Of a stretch of DNA of 42,616 nucleotides, positions 32,221-40,882 are shown one piece after another; position 1 is the stretch's first letter; each line of letters begins with the position of its first letter. The translations under genes and the position numbers were made by a program. Source of the DNA: Caulobacter sp. HMWF025 (GTDB taxonomy: Bacteria; Pseudomonadota; Alphaproteobacteria; Caulobacterales; Caulobacteraceae); NCBI RefSeq assembly GCF_003060965.1, contig NZ_QAII01000103.1:18740-61355 (forward strand). The letters are read 5' to 3'. The notes below the pieces were generated by a model. The model was not told where the DNA came from and ran no database searches. It saw only the letters and a program-made list of their open reading frames with translations.

Positions 32221-32807
32221 AAGCGGCAGGCGATCTCGCGAGCCATCGCGTCGAACTGGGCCTGGGTCTTGTCCGACGGCAGGCGCAGCAGGGCCCGCAG
32301 CTGGCTCTGGCCCATGACCATGCCGGAAAAGATCTCGGCCGCCTGGTCGAAGTCTTCGACCCTGACCCGCCCGAGCCGGGTTTCCGTCTCGAGAAAGGCC
32401 GCCAGCTGGGCGCGGGTCTGGCGCGGGCCGGCCTCAAAGACCTCATGGGCGACGTCGGGCATCTCGCCGGCCCCCTGAATGATCACGCGCATGATCGAAT
32501 AGCCGTTCGACGAGAGGACCGTCTCCAGCATCGAGCGGGCGAATGCCTCAAGGGTTTCCTGCGGATTATCGGCGGCCCCGGGATCGCGCAGCGGCGCGGT
32601 GATGCGGTCGACCCGGCGCTCGATCAGGGCGCTGACCAGCTCGGCCTTCGAGCCATAGTGATTATAGACCGTCTGCTTGGAGACGCCGGCCCGGCGGGCG
32701 ATGGCCTCCATCGGCGCGGCCAGGCCCCGCTCGCCGATCACCTCGATGGCGGCGTCGAGGATGGCCTCGGTCTTGGCGACGTCGATCTGTCCGGGGACCC
32801 TGGGCAT
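32199..32807 (-). CDS. TetR-family regulator of the EmrAB efflux operon
   Basis: The 202-residue product has an N-terminal HTH (IARRAGVSKQTVYNHYGSKA, residues about 33-52) and a ligand domain with FARSMLETVLSS and RQTRAQLAAFLETETRLG. Its ATG overlaps the emrB TGA by one base (TGATG), so it is the last gene of emrA-emrB-tetR. The likely operator is the palindrome in the emrA promoter, giving autoregulated repression relieved by a toxic ligand. The 3' end overlaps a 21-bp hairpin. A longer frame to 33614 is the antisense-phase shadow of emrB. Confidence 0.9.
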   Translation of the reverse strand: MPRVPGQIDVAKTEAILDAAIEVIGERGLAAPMEAIARRAGVSKQTVYNHYGSKAELVSALIERRVDRITAPLRDPGAADNPQETLEAFARSMLETVLSSNGYSIMRVIIQGAGEMPDVAHEVFEAGPRQTRAQLAAFLETETRLGRVRVEDFDQAAEIFSGMVMGQSQLRALLRLPSDKTQAQFDAMAREIACRFLRAYAP

Positions 32808-34411
32808 CAGTGAGCGTCCGACGGGGGGGGCGGTGCGTTCTTCATGGGCTTGGCCAGCAGCGAGATGCCGGCCGCCGCGAAGCAGCCGAAAGCGAGGACG
32901 GTGAAGCTGTCGCCGAACGCCAGCACCGTCGCCTGCTGCTGCAGCATGCCGGAGAAGGCCTTGAGGCTCGCCCCTTCCGGATCGGACAGGCCCAGCATGG
33001 TCATGCGCTGGGACAGGCCGGCCATCATGCCCTGGGCCGCCACATCGCTGCTGGCGATGCGCGAGGACAGGTCGTTGTAGTAGAGCGCGGTCTGCTGGCT
33101 GATGCTGGTCGCCAGCAGGGCCAGGCCCATGGCACCGCCGGTATTGCGTGAAAGGTTCACCAGGCCGGAAGCGTTCTTGACCATGTGCGGAGGCAGGGTG
33201 CTCATCGTGATCTGCTGGGTGGCGATCATCGCGATCATGACCCCGACGCCGCGGCAAGCCTGGACGCCGGCAAATTCCCAGAAACCCCAGTCCTTGGTCA
33301 CGCCGTGGGCCATGTACATGCCCCAGCCGGCCAGAAGGAAGCCGATGAACATCGGCAGGCGCGGATCGGTCTTGCGCACCAGGCGTCCGGCGATCGGCCC
33401 CGTGGCGAACATCGACAGGCCGGAAATGACCATGGTCGTCCCGACTTCCGAGGCCGAATAGTGGCGCACGCGACCCAGGAACTGGGGCAGCAGGAAGGTC
33501 CCGCCGAACAGGCTGGCCCCGGACACCGCCGTCATCAGCACCCCGATCGAGAAATTGCGGTTGGTGAAGGCCCGCAGCTCGACGATCGGATTGCTGTAGC
33601 TCAGGGACCGCCACACGAAGACGACGCCGGTGACCGCCGCCAGCACCGCCAGACCCAGGATGACGTCATCCTCGAACCAGCTGTTCTTGGCCCCCTCCTC
33701 CAGCACGAACTGCAGGCTCATCAGGAAGGTCGCCATGACGGCCAGGCCGAACCAGTCAAAGCCCTTGGCCAGGCTGGGGTCACCCTTGTCGAACTGGCCC
33801 CAGCGGGCCACGCCGAACAGGACGATCAGGCCGGTGGGCACATTGATAAAGAACAGCCAGCGCCAGGACAGCCACTCGGTCAGGTGCCCCCCCAGGGTCG
33901 GCCCGACGGTCGGGGCCAGGGTGACGATCAGGCCCATGATCACGCTGGCGGTCACGCGCCGCTCGGGCGGGAAGGCGGTGAAGGCCACCGCAAACACGGT
34001 CGGGATCATCGCCCCGCCGATAAAGCCCTGCAGGGCGCGGGTCAGGATCATCATGTCGATCGACGAGGACAGGCCCGTCAGCACGCTCATGACGATGAAG
34101 CCGGTACAGGAGGCGAGGTAGAGTCTCTGGGTGCCCCACAGGCGCGACAGATAGCCCGACAGCGGGATCATCACGACTTCAGGGATCAGATAGGCCGTCT
34201 GGATCCAGCTGACCTGGTCGGCGCTGGCCCCGACCCCGGCCTGGATCTGGGGCAGGGACGCCGCGACGATCTGGATGTCGAGAATGGCCATGAACTGGCC
34301 GATGACCATGGCCCCGAAGCCCAGGAAGAGCTTGGTCCAGTCAGATTGGGTCATCACCCTGGCCGGCGGAGGCGCGGCAGGCCCGGTGGCGGAAGCGGTG
34401 TCGGCGGCCAT
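32807..34411 (-). CDS. emrB: DHA2-family MFS multidrug transporter (EmrB-like)
   Basis: The 534-residue inner-membrane drug:proton antiporter has about 14 membrane helices (EmrB/QacA type). Motifs are the DIQIVAASLPQIQAGVGAS start of helix 1, WIQTAYLIPEVVMIPLSGYL in helix 2, and motif-A-like SRLWGTQRLYLAS. With EmrA and an outer-membrane TolC-type channel it would export hydrophobic toxins; no channel gene is nearby. The ORF begins 14 bp after emrA. The C-terminus ends NAPPPPSDAH. Confidence 0.93.
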   Translation of the reverse strand: MAADTASATGPAAPPPARVMTQSDWTKLFLGFGAMVIGQFMAILDIQIVAASLPQIQAGVGASADQVSWIQTAYLIPEVVMIPLSGYLSRLWGTQRLYLASCTGFIVMSVLTGLSSSIDMMILTRALQGFIGGAMIPTVFAVAFTAFPPERRVTASVIMGLIVTLAPTVGPTLGGHLTEWLSWRWLFFINVPTGLIVLFGVARWGQFDKGDPSLAKGFDWFGLAVMATFLMSLQFVLEEGAKNSWFEDDVILGLAVLAAVTGVVFVWRSLSYSNPIVELRAFTNRNFSIGVLMTAVSGASLFGGTFLLPQFLGRVRHYSASEVGTTMVISGLSMFATGPIAGRLVRKTDPRLPMFIGFLLAGWGMYMAHGVTKDWGFWEFAGVQACRGVGVMIAMIATQQITMSTLPPHMVKNASGLVNLSRNTGGAMGLALLATSISQQTALYYNDLSSRIASSDVAAQGMMAGLSQRMTMLGLSDPEGASLKAFSGMLQQQATVLAFGDSFTVLAFGCFAAAGISLLAKPMKNAPPPPSDAH

Positions 34412-34425
34412 GGTCGGCGCGCCCC

Positions 34426-35529
34426 CTAGCGGGCCGCGCCCTGGCGGGCGACCTGCGGCTCGGCCTGGCCGGCCTCGGCAAACGAGGGGCCCGAGCGGTC
34501 GCGGACATCAACCTTGACCTCGACCGACAGGCCCGGCCGCAGGGCGGACCCGAGCGGAGAGCGTTCAACGGCGATCTTCACCGGGAGGCGCTGGGTGATC
34601 TTGGTGAAGTTGCCCACGGCGTTCTCGACCGGGATCAGGGCGAACTCCTGACCGGTGGCCGGCGCAAAGCTGTCGATCTTGCCGACAATGGCCTTCTTGC
34701 CGAAGGCATCGGCCTTGATCTCGACCGGCTGGCCCACGCGCAGACGGGCCACCTGGGTTTCCTTGAAATTGGCGATCACATAGCTCTGGCCCAGCGGCAC
34801 GACCGACATCAGCGAGACACCGGGCTGAACCAGCTGACCCGGCCGCACGGCGCGGGCCCCGACGACGCCGCCCACCGGAGCGCGGATGACGGTACGGTCG
34901 AGATCAAGCCGGGCCTGGGCGACCGCCGCGCGGGCGGCCGCGGCCTGGGCGATGGTCTGGGCCTTGGCAGAACCCAGGGACTGGGCGGCGCGGCGCTCGG
35001 CCTCGAGAGCGGCCTGGGCGCTCTCTACGGCAGCGGCCGACTGCGTCGCGCCGGCCCGGGTGGTCTGCACCTTCTGCTGCGAAACCCAGCCCTGATGGGC
35101 CAGACTATCATAGCGTTCGAGATCGGCCCGGGCCCGACCTGCATCCGCCTGGGCGCTGGATACGCCGGCCGCCTTCTGGGCGATCAGGGCCTCTTCCAGA
35201 CTGACCTTGTCGTCTACGGCCCGGATGGCGGCATCCAGCCCCTGGGCATTGGCCACGGCCTGGTCCAGCCGCGCCTGAAAGGTGGCCGGATCGATACGGG
35301 CCAGCACCTGACCGGGCTCGACCCGCTGGTTGTCGGCGACCAGAACCTCGATGATGCTGCCCGATACCTGCGGGCTGATCTGCACCGTGTCGGCCTGGAC
35401 GAAGGCGTTGTCGGTGCTCTCGTAGCGCTGCTTGTCGATGAACCACAGGGTCCCGCCGACGAGGATGGCCACCGTGGCGACGCCGCCGACGATCATCGGA
35501 ACAAGCTTCTTGTTTTCTGGCGCGGCCAT
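34426..35529 (-). CDS. emrA: Membrane fusion (periplasmic adaptor) protein, EmrA-like
   Basis: From ATG 35529 the protein has 367 residues. It has an N-terminal anchor (MIVGGVATVAILVGGTLWFI), the EmrA/HlyD barrel-sandwich motif TDNAFVQADTVQISPQVSGS, a coiled-coil hairpin (about residues 95-200, e.g. AALEAERRAAQSLGSAKAQT), and the second lipoyl half with TVIRAPVGGVVGARAVRPGQ. It couples EmrB to an outer-membrane channel. A longer frame to 35619 adds 30 residues that are not membrane-fusion-like. It is the first gene of the operon. Confidence 0.93.
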   Translation of the reverse strand: MAAPENKKLVPMIVGGVATVAILVGGTLWFIDKQRYESTDNAFVQADTVQISPQVSGSIIEVLVADNQRVEPGQVLARIDPATFQARLDQAVANAQGLDAAIRAVDDKVSLEEALIAQKAAGVSSAQADAGRARADLERYDSLAHQGWVSQQKVQTTRAGATQSAAAVESAQAALEAERRAAQSLGSAKAQTIAQAAAARAAVAQARLDLDRTVIRAPVGGVVGARAVRPGQLVQPGVSLMSVVPLGQSYVIANFKETQVARLRVGQPVEIKADAFGKKAIVGKIDSFAPATGQEFALIPVENAVGNFTKITQRLPVKIAVERSPLGSALRPGLSVEVKVDVRDRSGPSFAEAGQAEPQVARQGAAR

Positions 35530-35596
35530 GACCCAACCCTGACTGAACGAACGGTATCGACGCGCCCGATAGAAGGCTCCGGGCGACGCCGCAAGT

Positions 35597-35626
35597 GTTA
35601 AATGGACGCACTCGTCCAAAAATCAA
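35597..35626 (-). promoter_or_regulatory. emrA promoter with TetR-type operator in the spacer
   Basis: Read on the minus strand, -35 TTGATT (35621-35626) and -10 TTTAAC (35597-35602) are 18 bp apart. The perfect 6-bp dyad TGGACG-n4-CGTCCA (35603-35618) occupies the spacer. A repressor there would block RNA polymerase. It lies about 70 bp before the emrA start. Confidence 0.65.
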
Positions 35627-35929
35627 CGCCGTAAGGTAAACACGCAACGGGCCGCAACCAGGCCCTTCGGCCGGACGGTCACGCCTGAACCCGGGACTCA
35701 AAGCGATCCGGCGACCCGGATCGTTCCGCGCGATCGAAAGAGCCCGTCGGCTGAGGTACCGGAACCATGCCCGCCCGAGCACCCCGAAACAGGGTTAACG
35801 AATTTTGTTTGTGTCGGGGGGGATTGCGACTAAAAGCCACCGCCCATCATCCGCCAAACTCTGGGATGGTGAATATCCCTGAACGCGAGCGTCCATCGCG
35901 CCTGTCACGCCGGCCTGGAGACCCTGCTC
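35627..35929. other. Intergenic region, no gene seen
   Basis: About 300 bp without a coding frame I would support. It contains a GANTC site (GACTC 35695-35699), a short hairpin (CGATCCGG 35704-35711 with CCGGATCG 35716-35723, four-base loop), and a TTAACGAATTTTG stretch followed by a run of seven Gs (35818-35824 region). The 3' part should hold the promoter of the small gene at 35930, but I find no clear -10/-35. Confidence 0.5.
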
Positions 35930-36061
35930 ATGTCCCACCAGCACCCGCTCGGCCAGTCCCCGCTCGCCATGTTCCGGCCCGTCCTGTGGCTGGCTGCCGT
36001 GGCCTTCGCCCTGGGCTTCGGCGGCTACCTGCTGCTCGGCCTGCACACGGCTCTGGACTAA
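35930..36061 (+). CDS. Small single-pass membrane protein (43 aa)
   Basis: The product has a hydrophilic start ([11 protein letters not shown]) then one strong helix ([20 protein letters not shown]) and ends HTALD. CTGGAG lies nine bases before ATG 35930. Its TAA overlaps the dut stop by 3-4 bp, a convergent arrangement typical of real genes in this genome. It would be an inner-membrane protein. No family recognised. Function unknown. Confidence 0.6.
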   Translation: MSHQHPLGQSPLAMFRPVLWLAAVAFALGFGGYLLLGLHTALD

Positions 36062-36525
36062 ACCCCGGTCGAGCCGAAGCCGCCCGTGCCCCGGGCCGTC
36101 GACGACAGGTCATCGGTCTCGACGAGGGTCCATTGCGGGGCAGCCGCGATGACGCCCTGGGCGATGCGGTCGCCCCGGCGGATCGTGAAGTCCTCATCGC
36201 CCAGATTGACCAGCAGCACGCAGACCTGGCCGCGATAATCGCTGTCCACGGTCCCGGGCGCATTGGTGACGGTGACCCCGTTCTTGGCCGCCAGACCCGA
36301 GCGCGGCCGGACCTGCATCTCGTAGCCGTCCGGAATGGCGACGGAAAAGCCGGTTGGAACCATGCCGCGCCCGCCCGGGGCCAGCACCATCGGCTGATCC
36401 TCCGGAACATGGGCCCGCAGGTCAAAGCCGGCCGCGCCGGCCGTGGCATAGCCGGGAACCGGCAGGTCGGCATTACCCTCCCAGCGCTTGAACAGGATCA
36501 CGCGGGCTTCGGCGGCGGAGGTCAT
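36058..36525 (-). CDS. dut: Deoxyuridine 5'-triphosphate nucleotidohydrolase
   Basis: The 155-residue dUTPase splits dUTP to dUMP and pyrophosphate, keeping uracil out of DNA and feeding thymidylate synthesis. Motif 1 is AGFDLRA, motif 2 RPRSGLAAK, motif 3 [12 protein letters not shown] with VLLVNLG, motif 4 RGDRIAQGV, and the flexible C-terminal motif 5 [10 protein letters not shown] is intact. Trimer-forming length. It follows coaBC on the same strand by 74 bp; coaBC and dut neighbour each other in many proteobacteria. Confidence 0.97.
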   Translation of the reverse strand: MTSAAEARVILFKRWEGNADLPVPGYATAGAAGFDLRAHVPEDQPMVLAPGGRGMVPTGFSVAIPDGYEMQVRPRSGLAAKNGVTVTNAPGTVDSDYRGQVCVLLVNLGDEDFTIRRGDRIAQGVIAAAPQWTLVETDDLSSTARGTGGFGSTGV

Positions 36526-36599
36526 GGATCAGGGTCCTGGTCGAGCGACTGGCGGGCCGTTTAACCTGTTCGAAGGCTCGGCGGAAGCGGCAGCCAGAC

Positions 36600-37796
36600 T
36601 CAGGCCAGGGCCTCGGCGATCCGCAGGGCGATGGCCCGGGCGACCTCGTCCTTCGGTGCGCGGTCCCAGCGTTCGGTGCCCTGACGGGTCACCAGCAGGA
36701 CCGAATTTTCATCGCCGCCCATCACGCCGGGTTCGGTGACATCATTGGCAATGATCCAGTCACAGCCCTTGCGGGACAGCTTGGCCCGCGCATGGGCCTC
36801 GACATCATTGGTTTCAGCCGCAAAGCCGACCACGAGCCGGGGCCGGGCCGGGCCGGTCGCCGAGACCGCCGCCAGGATGTCGGGGTTCTCGACGAAGGTC
36901 AGGGCCGGCGGGCCGCCCTTTTCCTTCTTCAGCTTGGTTCCGAAGGCTTCATCGACGCGCCAGTCGGCGACGGCGGCGACAAACACGCCGACATCGGCCG
37001 GCAGGGCCGCCTGGCTGGCGGCCAGCATCTGGCGGGCCGTCTCGACGTCGATGCGGGTCACGCCCGGCGGCGTCGGCAGGAACACCGGCCCGGCCACCAG
37101 GGTGACCTCGGCCCCGAGCCCGGCCAGCGCCTCGGCGATGGCGAAGCCCTGACGGCCGCTGGAGCGGTTGGTGATGCCCCGGACGGGATCGATGGGCTCA
37201 AAGGTCGGCCCGGCGGTGACCAGGGCCCGCTTGCCGGCCAGGGGGCGTGCGGCAGGGCCGGCCAGGGCGGTCATGATCGCGGCAAAGATGACCTCGGGCT
37301 CGGCCAGCCGGCCCGGCCCGAACTCGCCGCAGGCCATGGACCCCTCATCGGGACCGACCATCTGCAGACCGTCTGCCTTCAGCTGCGCGACATTGCGCTG
37401 CACGGCGGGATGCTGCCACATCCGCACGTTCATGGCCGGGGCCATCAGCACGGGTTTGTCGGTGGCCAGCAGGATCGTCGAGGCCAGGTCGCCGGCCAGG
37501 CCGTTGGCCGCCTTGGCGATCAGGTCGGCGGTCGCCGGCACCACCGCCACGAGGTCGGCTGACCGTGACAGCTGGATGTGACCCATCTCGGCCTCGTCGG
37601 TCAGGTCGAAAAGGTCCTGATAGACCTTGTCGCCGGCCAGGCCGCCCAGCGACAGCGGGGTGACGAACTCGGCCCCGGCCCGGGTCAGGACCGGCCGGAC
37701 GGCGACCCCGGCCTTGCGCAGCAGGCGCGTCAGTTCCAGCGCCTTGTAGGCCGCGATCCCGCCGCCGACGATCAGAAGAACCCGCTTGTCGCTCAC
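36600..37796 (-). CDS. coaBC: Bifunctional phosphopantothenoylcysteine decarboxylase / phosphopantothenate--cysteine ligase
   Basis: The 398-residue two-domain enzyme of coenzyme A synthesis has an N-terminal flavoprotein CoaC ([32 protein letters not shown] with the active Cys) and a C-terminal CoaB ligase ([44 protein letters not shown]). I set the start at GTG 37796 because AAGGGGAGG lies eight bases upstream; an in-frame ATG at 37835 has none. It is divergent from the lipoprotein gene. Confidence 0.96.
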   Translation of the reverse strand: MSDKRVLLIVGGGIAAYKALELTRLLRKAGVAVRPVLTRAGAEFVTPLSLGGLAGDKVYQDLFDLTDEAEMGHIQLSRSADLVAVVPATADLIAKAANGLAGDLASTILLATDKPVLMAPAMNVRMWQHPAVQRNVAQLKADGLQMVGPDEGSMACGEFGPGRLAEPEVIFAAIMTALAGPAARPLAGKRALVTAGPTFEPIDPVRGITNRSSGRQGFAIAEALAGLGAEVTLVAGPVFLPTPPGVTRIDVETARQMLAASQAALPADVGVFVAAVADWRVDEAFGTKLKKEKGGPPALTFVENPDILAAVSATGPARPRLVVGFAAETNDVEAHARAKLSRKGCDWIIANDVTEPGVMGGDENSVLLVTRQGTERWDRAPKDEVARAIALRIAEALA

Positions 37797-37870
37797 CTGG
37801 GTGGCCTCCCCTTGCCTGAAGCCCTTATGACCCATCCGCAGCGATCCGCCAAAGCGAACCTGCAGGCGGG

Positions 37871-37880
37871 GACTCGACTC
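37871..37880. promoter_or_regulatory. Two adjacent GANTC (CcrM) sites between coaBC and the lipoprotein gene
   Basis: GACTCGACTC is two GANTC sites back to back in the 133-bp divergent intergenic region, about 50 bp before the lipoprotein start. In Caulobacter such promoter sites can make transcription depend on methylation state and GcrA. AATCGC and TTGATCGATTG nearby are AT-richer and may hold the -10 elements. Confidence 0.45.
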
Positions 37881-37929
37881 ATGTTCCGTTTTCGTTCATT
37901 AATCGCAAAGGTTGATCGATTGAGGCGAG

Positions 37930-38493
37930 ATGATCATGGGGTTGAAAACGTTTCACGCCACGACGGCGTCATTTGTCCTTCTGACGGCGACCGCCCTGGC
38001 CGCCTGTGACGGGGGCGCTTCGGCGGTTCGCGCGCCGAAGGCCGACGGGCGGACGGCCACCGTTGAGGCCGCCTCACCGGCTCCTGTGTCGGAGAGCCGC
38101 CGCGACGACCCCCGCGAGGCCCCGGTGCGGCTGGTGGCGGGCAAGCCCTTCTGGGCCGCCAACCGCACGCGCACGGCGGAGGAGAACGCCCAGCGGGCCT
38201 TTGAACGCAATGGCGAGGCCTTCGGGGCCGCCAGTCTCGACGCTTATGTCGCCACCGCCCATCGCTTCGTCAACAACCCGCCGAAGGGGGCCGAAACCCT
38301 GCAGCGCGCCAATGGCGACACCCTGATCTATGACCCGGCAGCCAATGTTTTTGCCGTGGTCTCGAAGGCCGGCGCGCCCCGGGCCCTGTTCAAGCCCGAT
38401 GACGGCCTGGCCTATTGGGACGTGCAGAAGGCCCGCGAGGCCCGGCGGACGACGGCCGCCCGCGAGCGTGAGGCGGCGACCAGCGGAGCCTGA
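37930..38493 (+). CDS. Lipoprotein with a polymorphic-toxin-like C-terminal region
   Basis: The 187-residue product has a lipoprotein signal (LLTATALAAC, lipobox LAAC with C26), a low-complexity linker, then a compact domain of about 90 residues: FERNGEAFGAASLDAYVATA, RFVNNPPKGAETLQRANGD, TLIYDPAANVFAVVSKAG, PRALFKPDDGLAYW. From memory, this order (H/N-G-x-x-FG, then YxxxAxxF, then GDxxxYDPxxNxFxVxxxxGxxRxxFKP) resembles nuclease-type C-terminal domains of polymorphic toxins (BECR-like fold). No immunity gene is adjacent, so in a lipoprotein it may be a non-toxic housekeeping relative. Start ATG 37930 has GAGG upstream. Confidence 0.65.
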   Translation: MIMGLKTFHATTASFVLLTATALAACDGGASAVRAPKADGRTATVEAASPAPVSESRRDDPREAPVRLVAGKPFWAANRTRTAEENAQRAFERNGEAFGAASLDAYVATAHRFVNNPPKGAETLQRANGDTLIYDPAANVFAVVSKAGAPRALFKPDDGLAYWDVQKAREARRTTAAREREAATSGA

Positions 38494-38523
38494 CTTCAGA
38501 CACCTGAGGCGTGGAGAGCGTGG

Positions 38524-40038
38524 TCAGAGGCCGCCGCGGAACACCAGGGCTCCGGCGGTGAAGGTCAGGGCTGACAGCAGGGCCCCGGCCACGAACCACC
38601 ACAGGGCCCGCGACGTCGGCACAGGCGGCGGGGCGGCCTCGGCCAGGGGCGCTTCGGCCAGACGGACCATGGCCCGCAGGGCTTTCAGGGCCTCGTCGGC
38701 GAAGTCGCGCACCTTGGCGGCGGGCGACAGTTCGCGGGTGATCCAGCGGCGCACGACCGGATCGGCGGCGGCCCAGATGTCGTGGGCCGGGTCGATGCGG
38801 CGGGCCACGCCTTCGACCGTGACCATGGTCTTCTGCAGCAGCACCAGTTCCGGCCGCAGGGCCATCTCGAACAGGGCGGTGATCTCGAACAGCTGGGCCA
38901 GCAGCCTGCCCATCGAGATGTCGCGGGCGTCGCGGCCGAAGACCGGCTCCCCCACCGCCCGCAGGGCCTGGGCGAAGGCGTCGACGTCCTGGTGGGCCGG
39001 CACATAGCCGGCGTCGAAGTGGATCTTCGCGACGCGCGGATAGTCACGATTGAGGAAGCCGTAGAGGATCTCGGCCAGGTACTTGCGCTCGCCCGGACCC
39101 AGGCGGCCGATGATGCCGTAGTCCACGGCAACCACCCGGGCCGGGGCGGCGACGAACAGGTTGCCCTCGTGCAGGTCGGCGTGGAACAGGCCGTGGTCGA
39201 GGGCCTGGGCCAGGAAGCCGCGGGTGATGTTCTCGGCCAGGGCCTTGCGGTCCAGACCCGGCAACTCCAGCGCGTCGGAGTTAGACAGCGGCTCGCCCTC
39301 GGCCCAGGCCAGGGTCAGAACCCGCTTGCCCACCCCGTCCCAGATCACCGCCGGGGCCGACATATAGGGGTCCAGCGCCATGGCCTCGCCCAGTTCGGCG
39401 CAGCCGGCGGCCTCGAAGCGCAGGTCCATTTCCAGATCGAGGGAGCGGATCACCACCTCGACGAGGTCGCGCGGCTTCAGCCGGCGGGCTTCGGGCACCA
39501 GCCGGTCGGCCAGGGCAGCGGCCAGGCGCAGGACGGCGCTGTCCTGAGCCACCTGCTGCTCGATCCCGGGGCGCAGCACCTTGACCGCGACGCGGGTGCC
39601 GTCCAGCAGCCGGGCCGGATGGGCCTGGGCCAGGGAGGCGGCGGCGACGGGCTCGCCCAGCTCGGAAAACAGGGTCTCGACCGGCCGGCCCAGATTGCGC
39701 TCGATCTCGGCCCGGGCCTCTGCGAGCGGGAACGGCGGCAGCCGGTCCTTCAGGCGCGACAGATCCTCGGCGAACGGCGTGCCGAAGATGTCGGCCCGGG
39801 TCGACAGGAACTGGCCCATCTTGATCGCCGCAGGGCCGAGGCCCTCGAGGGCGCCGGCCAGACGCTGGCCCGGCCGGCCCAGCCGGGCGCGAGGTCCGGC
39901 CAGCAGGCGCAGGAGCCGCGCCACCAGCCGGATCGATGCCGGCAGGACAGGGTCCAGTTCACGCGGGATCAGCGCATCGGCCCGGACCAGCACCCAGCCC
40001 GCGCCGATCAGGCGCCGGAACGCGGAGAGGCGGCTCAT
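38524..40038 (-). CDS. ubiB: UbiB-family kinase-like protein of ubiquinone biosynthesis
   Basis: The 504-residue ABC1/UbiB-type atypical kinase supports ubiquinone synthesis, perhaps by extracting lipid precursors from the membrane. Motifs are the KMGQ of AAIKMGQFLSTRADIFG, RPGIEQQVAQDSAVLRLAA, the kinase core HADLHEGN with AVDYGIIGRL, and two C-terminal helices (LWWFVAGALLSALTFTAGAL). It follows ubiE by 3 bp on the same strand. Length is close to E. coli UbiB (546). Confidence 0.94.
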   Translation of the reverse strand: MSRLSAFRRLIGAGWVLVRADALIPRELDPVLPASIRLVARLLRLLAGPRARLGRPGQRLAGALEGLGPAAIKMGQFLSTRADIFGTPFAEDLSRLKDRLPPFPLAEARAEIERNLGRPVETLFSELGEPVAAASLAQAHPARLLDGTRVAVKVLRPGIEQQVAQDSAVLRLAAALADRLVPEARRLKPRDLVEVVIRSLDLEMDLRFEAAGCAELGEAMALDPYMSAPAVIWDGVGKRVLTLAWAEGEPLSNSDALELPGLDRKALAENITRGFLAQALDHGLFHADLHEGNLFVAAPARVVAVDYGIIGRLGPGERKYLAEILYGFLNRDYPRVAKIHFDAGYVPAHQDVDAFAQALRAVGEPVFGRDARDISMGRLLAQLFEITALFEMALRPELVLLQKTMVTVEGVARRIDPAHDIWAAADPVVRRWITRELSPAAKVRDFADEALKALRAMVRLAEAPLAEAAPPPVPTSRALWWFVAGALLSALTFTAGALVFRGGL

Positions 40039-40041
40039 GGG

Positions 40042-40800
40042 CTAGATCGCCCAGCCCTGGTGCATGGCCGCCACGCCGCCGGTGAAGTTGGTGATGGTCA
40101 CCCGGCTGAAGCCGGCCTTCTCCATCATCCCGGCGAAGGTCTTCTGGTCGGGGAAGCGGCGGATGCTCTCGACCAGGTACTGATAGGCCTCGCGATCCTT
40201 GGCCACCCATTCGCCGACCTGCGGGATGACGCTGAAGCTGTAGGCGTCATAGGCTTTCGCCAGCGCCTCGGTCACCGGCCGCGAAAACTCCAGGCAGATG
40301 AAGCGGCCACCGGGTTTCAGCACCCGGCGGGCCTCGCGCAGGGCGGCATCGATGTCGGTGACATTGCGGATGCCGAACGAGATCACATAGGCGTCGGCAT
40401 AGGCGTCGGGCAGCGGCAGGCGCTGGGCGTCACCGACGGTCCAGGTGATCTCCGGCTCGCCGCCCTTCTCGATGCCGGCGGCGATCATCTCGGCATTGTA
40501 GTCGATGATATTGACCCGGGCGTCCGGACCGCCGCGACGCTCCTGGGCCTTGCGGGCCATTTTCGCAAACCGCCGGGCCATGTCGCCCGTGCCGCCGGCG
40601 CAGTCGATGATCACCTCGCCCGGCTGCGGGTTGAGGCGCGCGGCCACCGCGTCCTTCCACAGACGGTGGACGCCGCCGCTCATCAGGTCGTTCATCAGGT
40701 CGTAGTTCTTGGCCACGCGGTCGAACACGCCCCGCACCAGGCCGGCCTTCACCGACGGATCGACGTCCTTGAAACCGAATGTGGCTGCGGGCTTGCTCAT
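40042..40800 (-). CDS. ubiE: Ubiquinone/menaquinone C-methyltransferase
   Basis: The 252-residue SAM-dependent methyltransferase performs the C-methylation step in ubiquinone synthesis. Motifs are [19 protein letters not shown] at the N-terminus, the SAM site [31 protein letters not shown] and [10 protein letters not shown], all typical of UbiE. ATG 40800 is the start. It opens the ubiE-ubiB operon and is divergent from mutM across about 80 bp. Confidence 0.96.
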   Translation of the reverse strand: MSKPAATFGFKDVDPSVKAGLVRGVFDRVAKNYDLMNDLMSGGVHRLWKDAVAARLNPQPGEVIIDCAGGTGDMARRFAKMARKAQERRGGPDARVNIIDYNAEMIAAGIEKGGEPEITWTVGDAQRLPLPDAYADAYVISFGIRNVTDIDAALREARRVLKPGGRFICLEFSRPVTEALAKAYDAYSFSVIPQVGEWVAKDREAYQYLVESIRRFPDQKTFAGMMEKAGFSRVTITNFTGGVAAMHQGWAI

Positions 40801-40826
40801 GACGTCTTTCGGCGAGGCTCTATATA
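40799..40826. promoter_or_regulatory. Shared TATATA between ubiE and mutM
   Basis: TATATA (40821-40826) is palindromic and could serve as -10 for both divergent genes. For mutM, ATGACG (40799-40804) lies 16 bp upstream and overlaps the ubiE start. For ubiE no good -35 is visible. Confidence 0.35.
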
Positions 40827-40882
40827 GGGTCGTCCGCTATTAGACCGCTGACTGCGTCGCGTCATCCTCTTGAGGTCGTCCG

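Noticed and set aside
32199-33614. 471-residue frame ending in TetR sequence, taken as a fusion
   Set aside because: The N-terminal part is emrB in a shifted phase. The real TetR begins at ATG 32807, overlapping the emrB stop, and no fusion is needed.
38782-40827. 681-residue plus-strand frame
   Set aside because: Antisense to ubiB and ubiE, composed of low-complexity Gly/Gln/Leu/His text typical of shadows of GC-rich genes.
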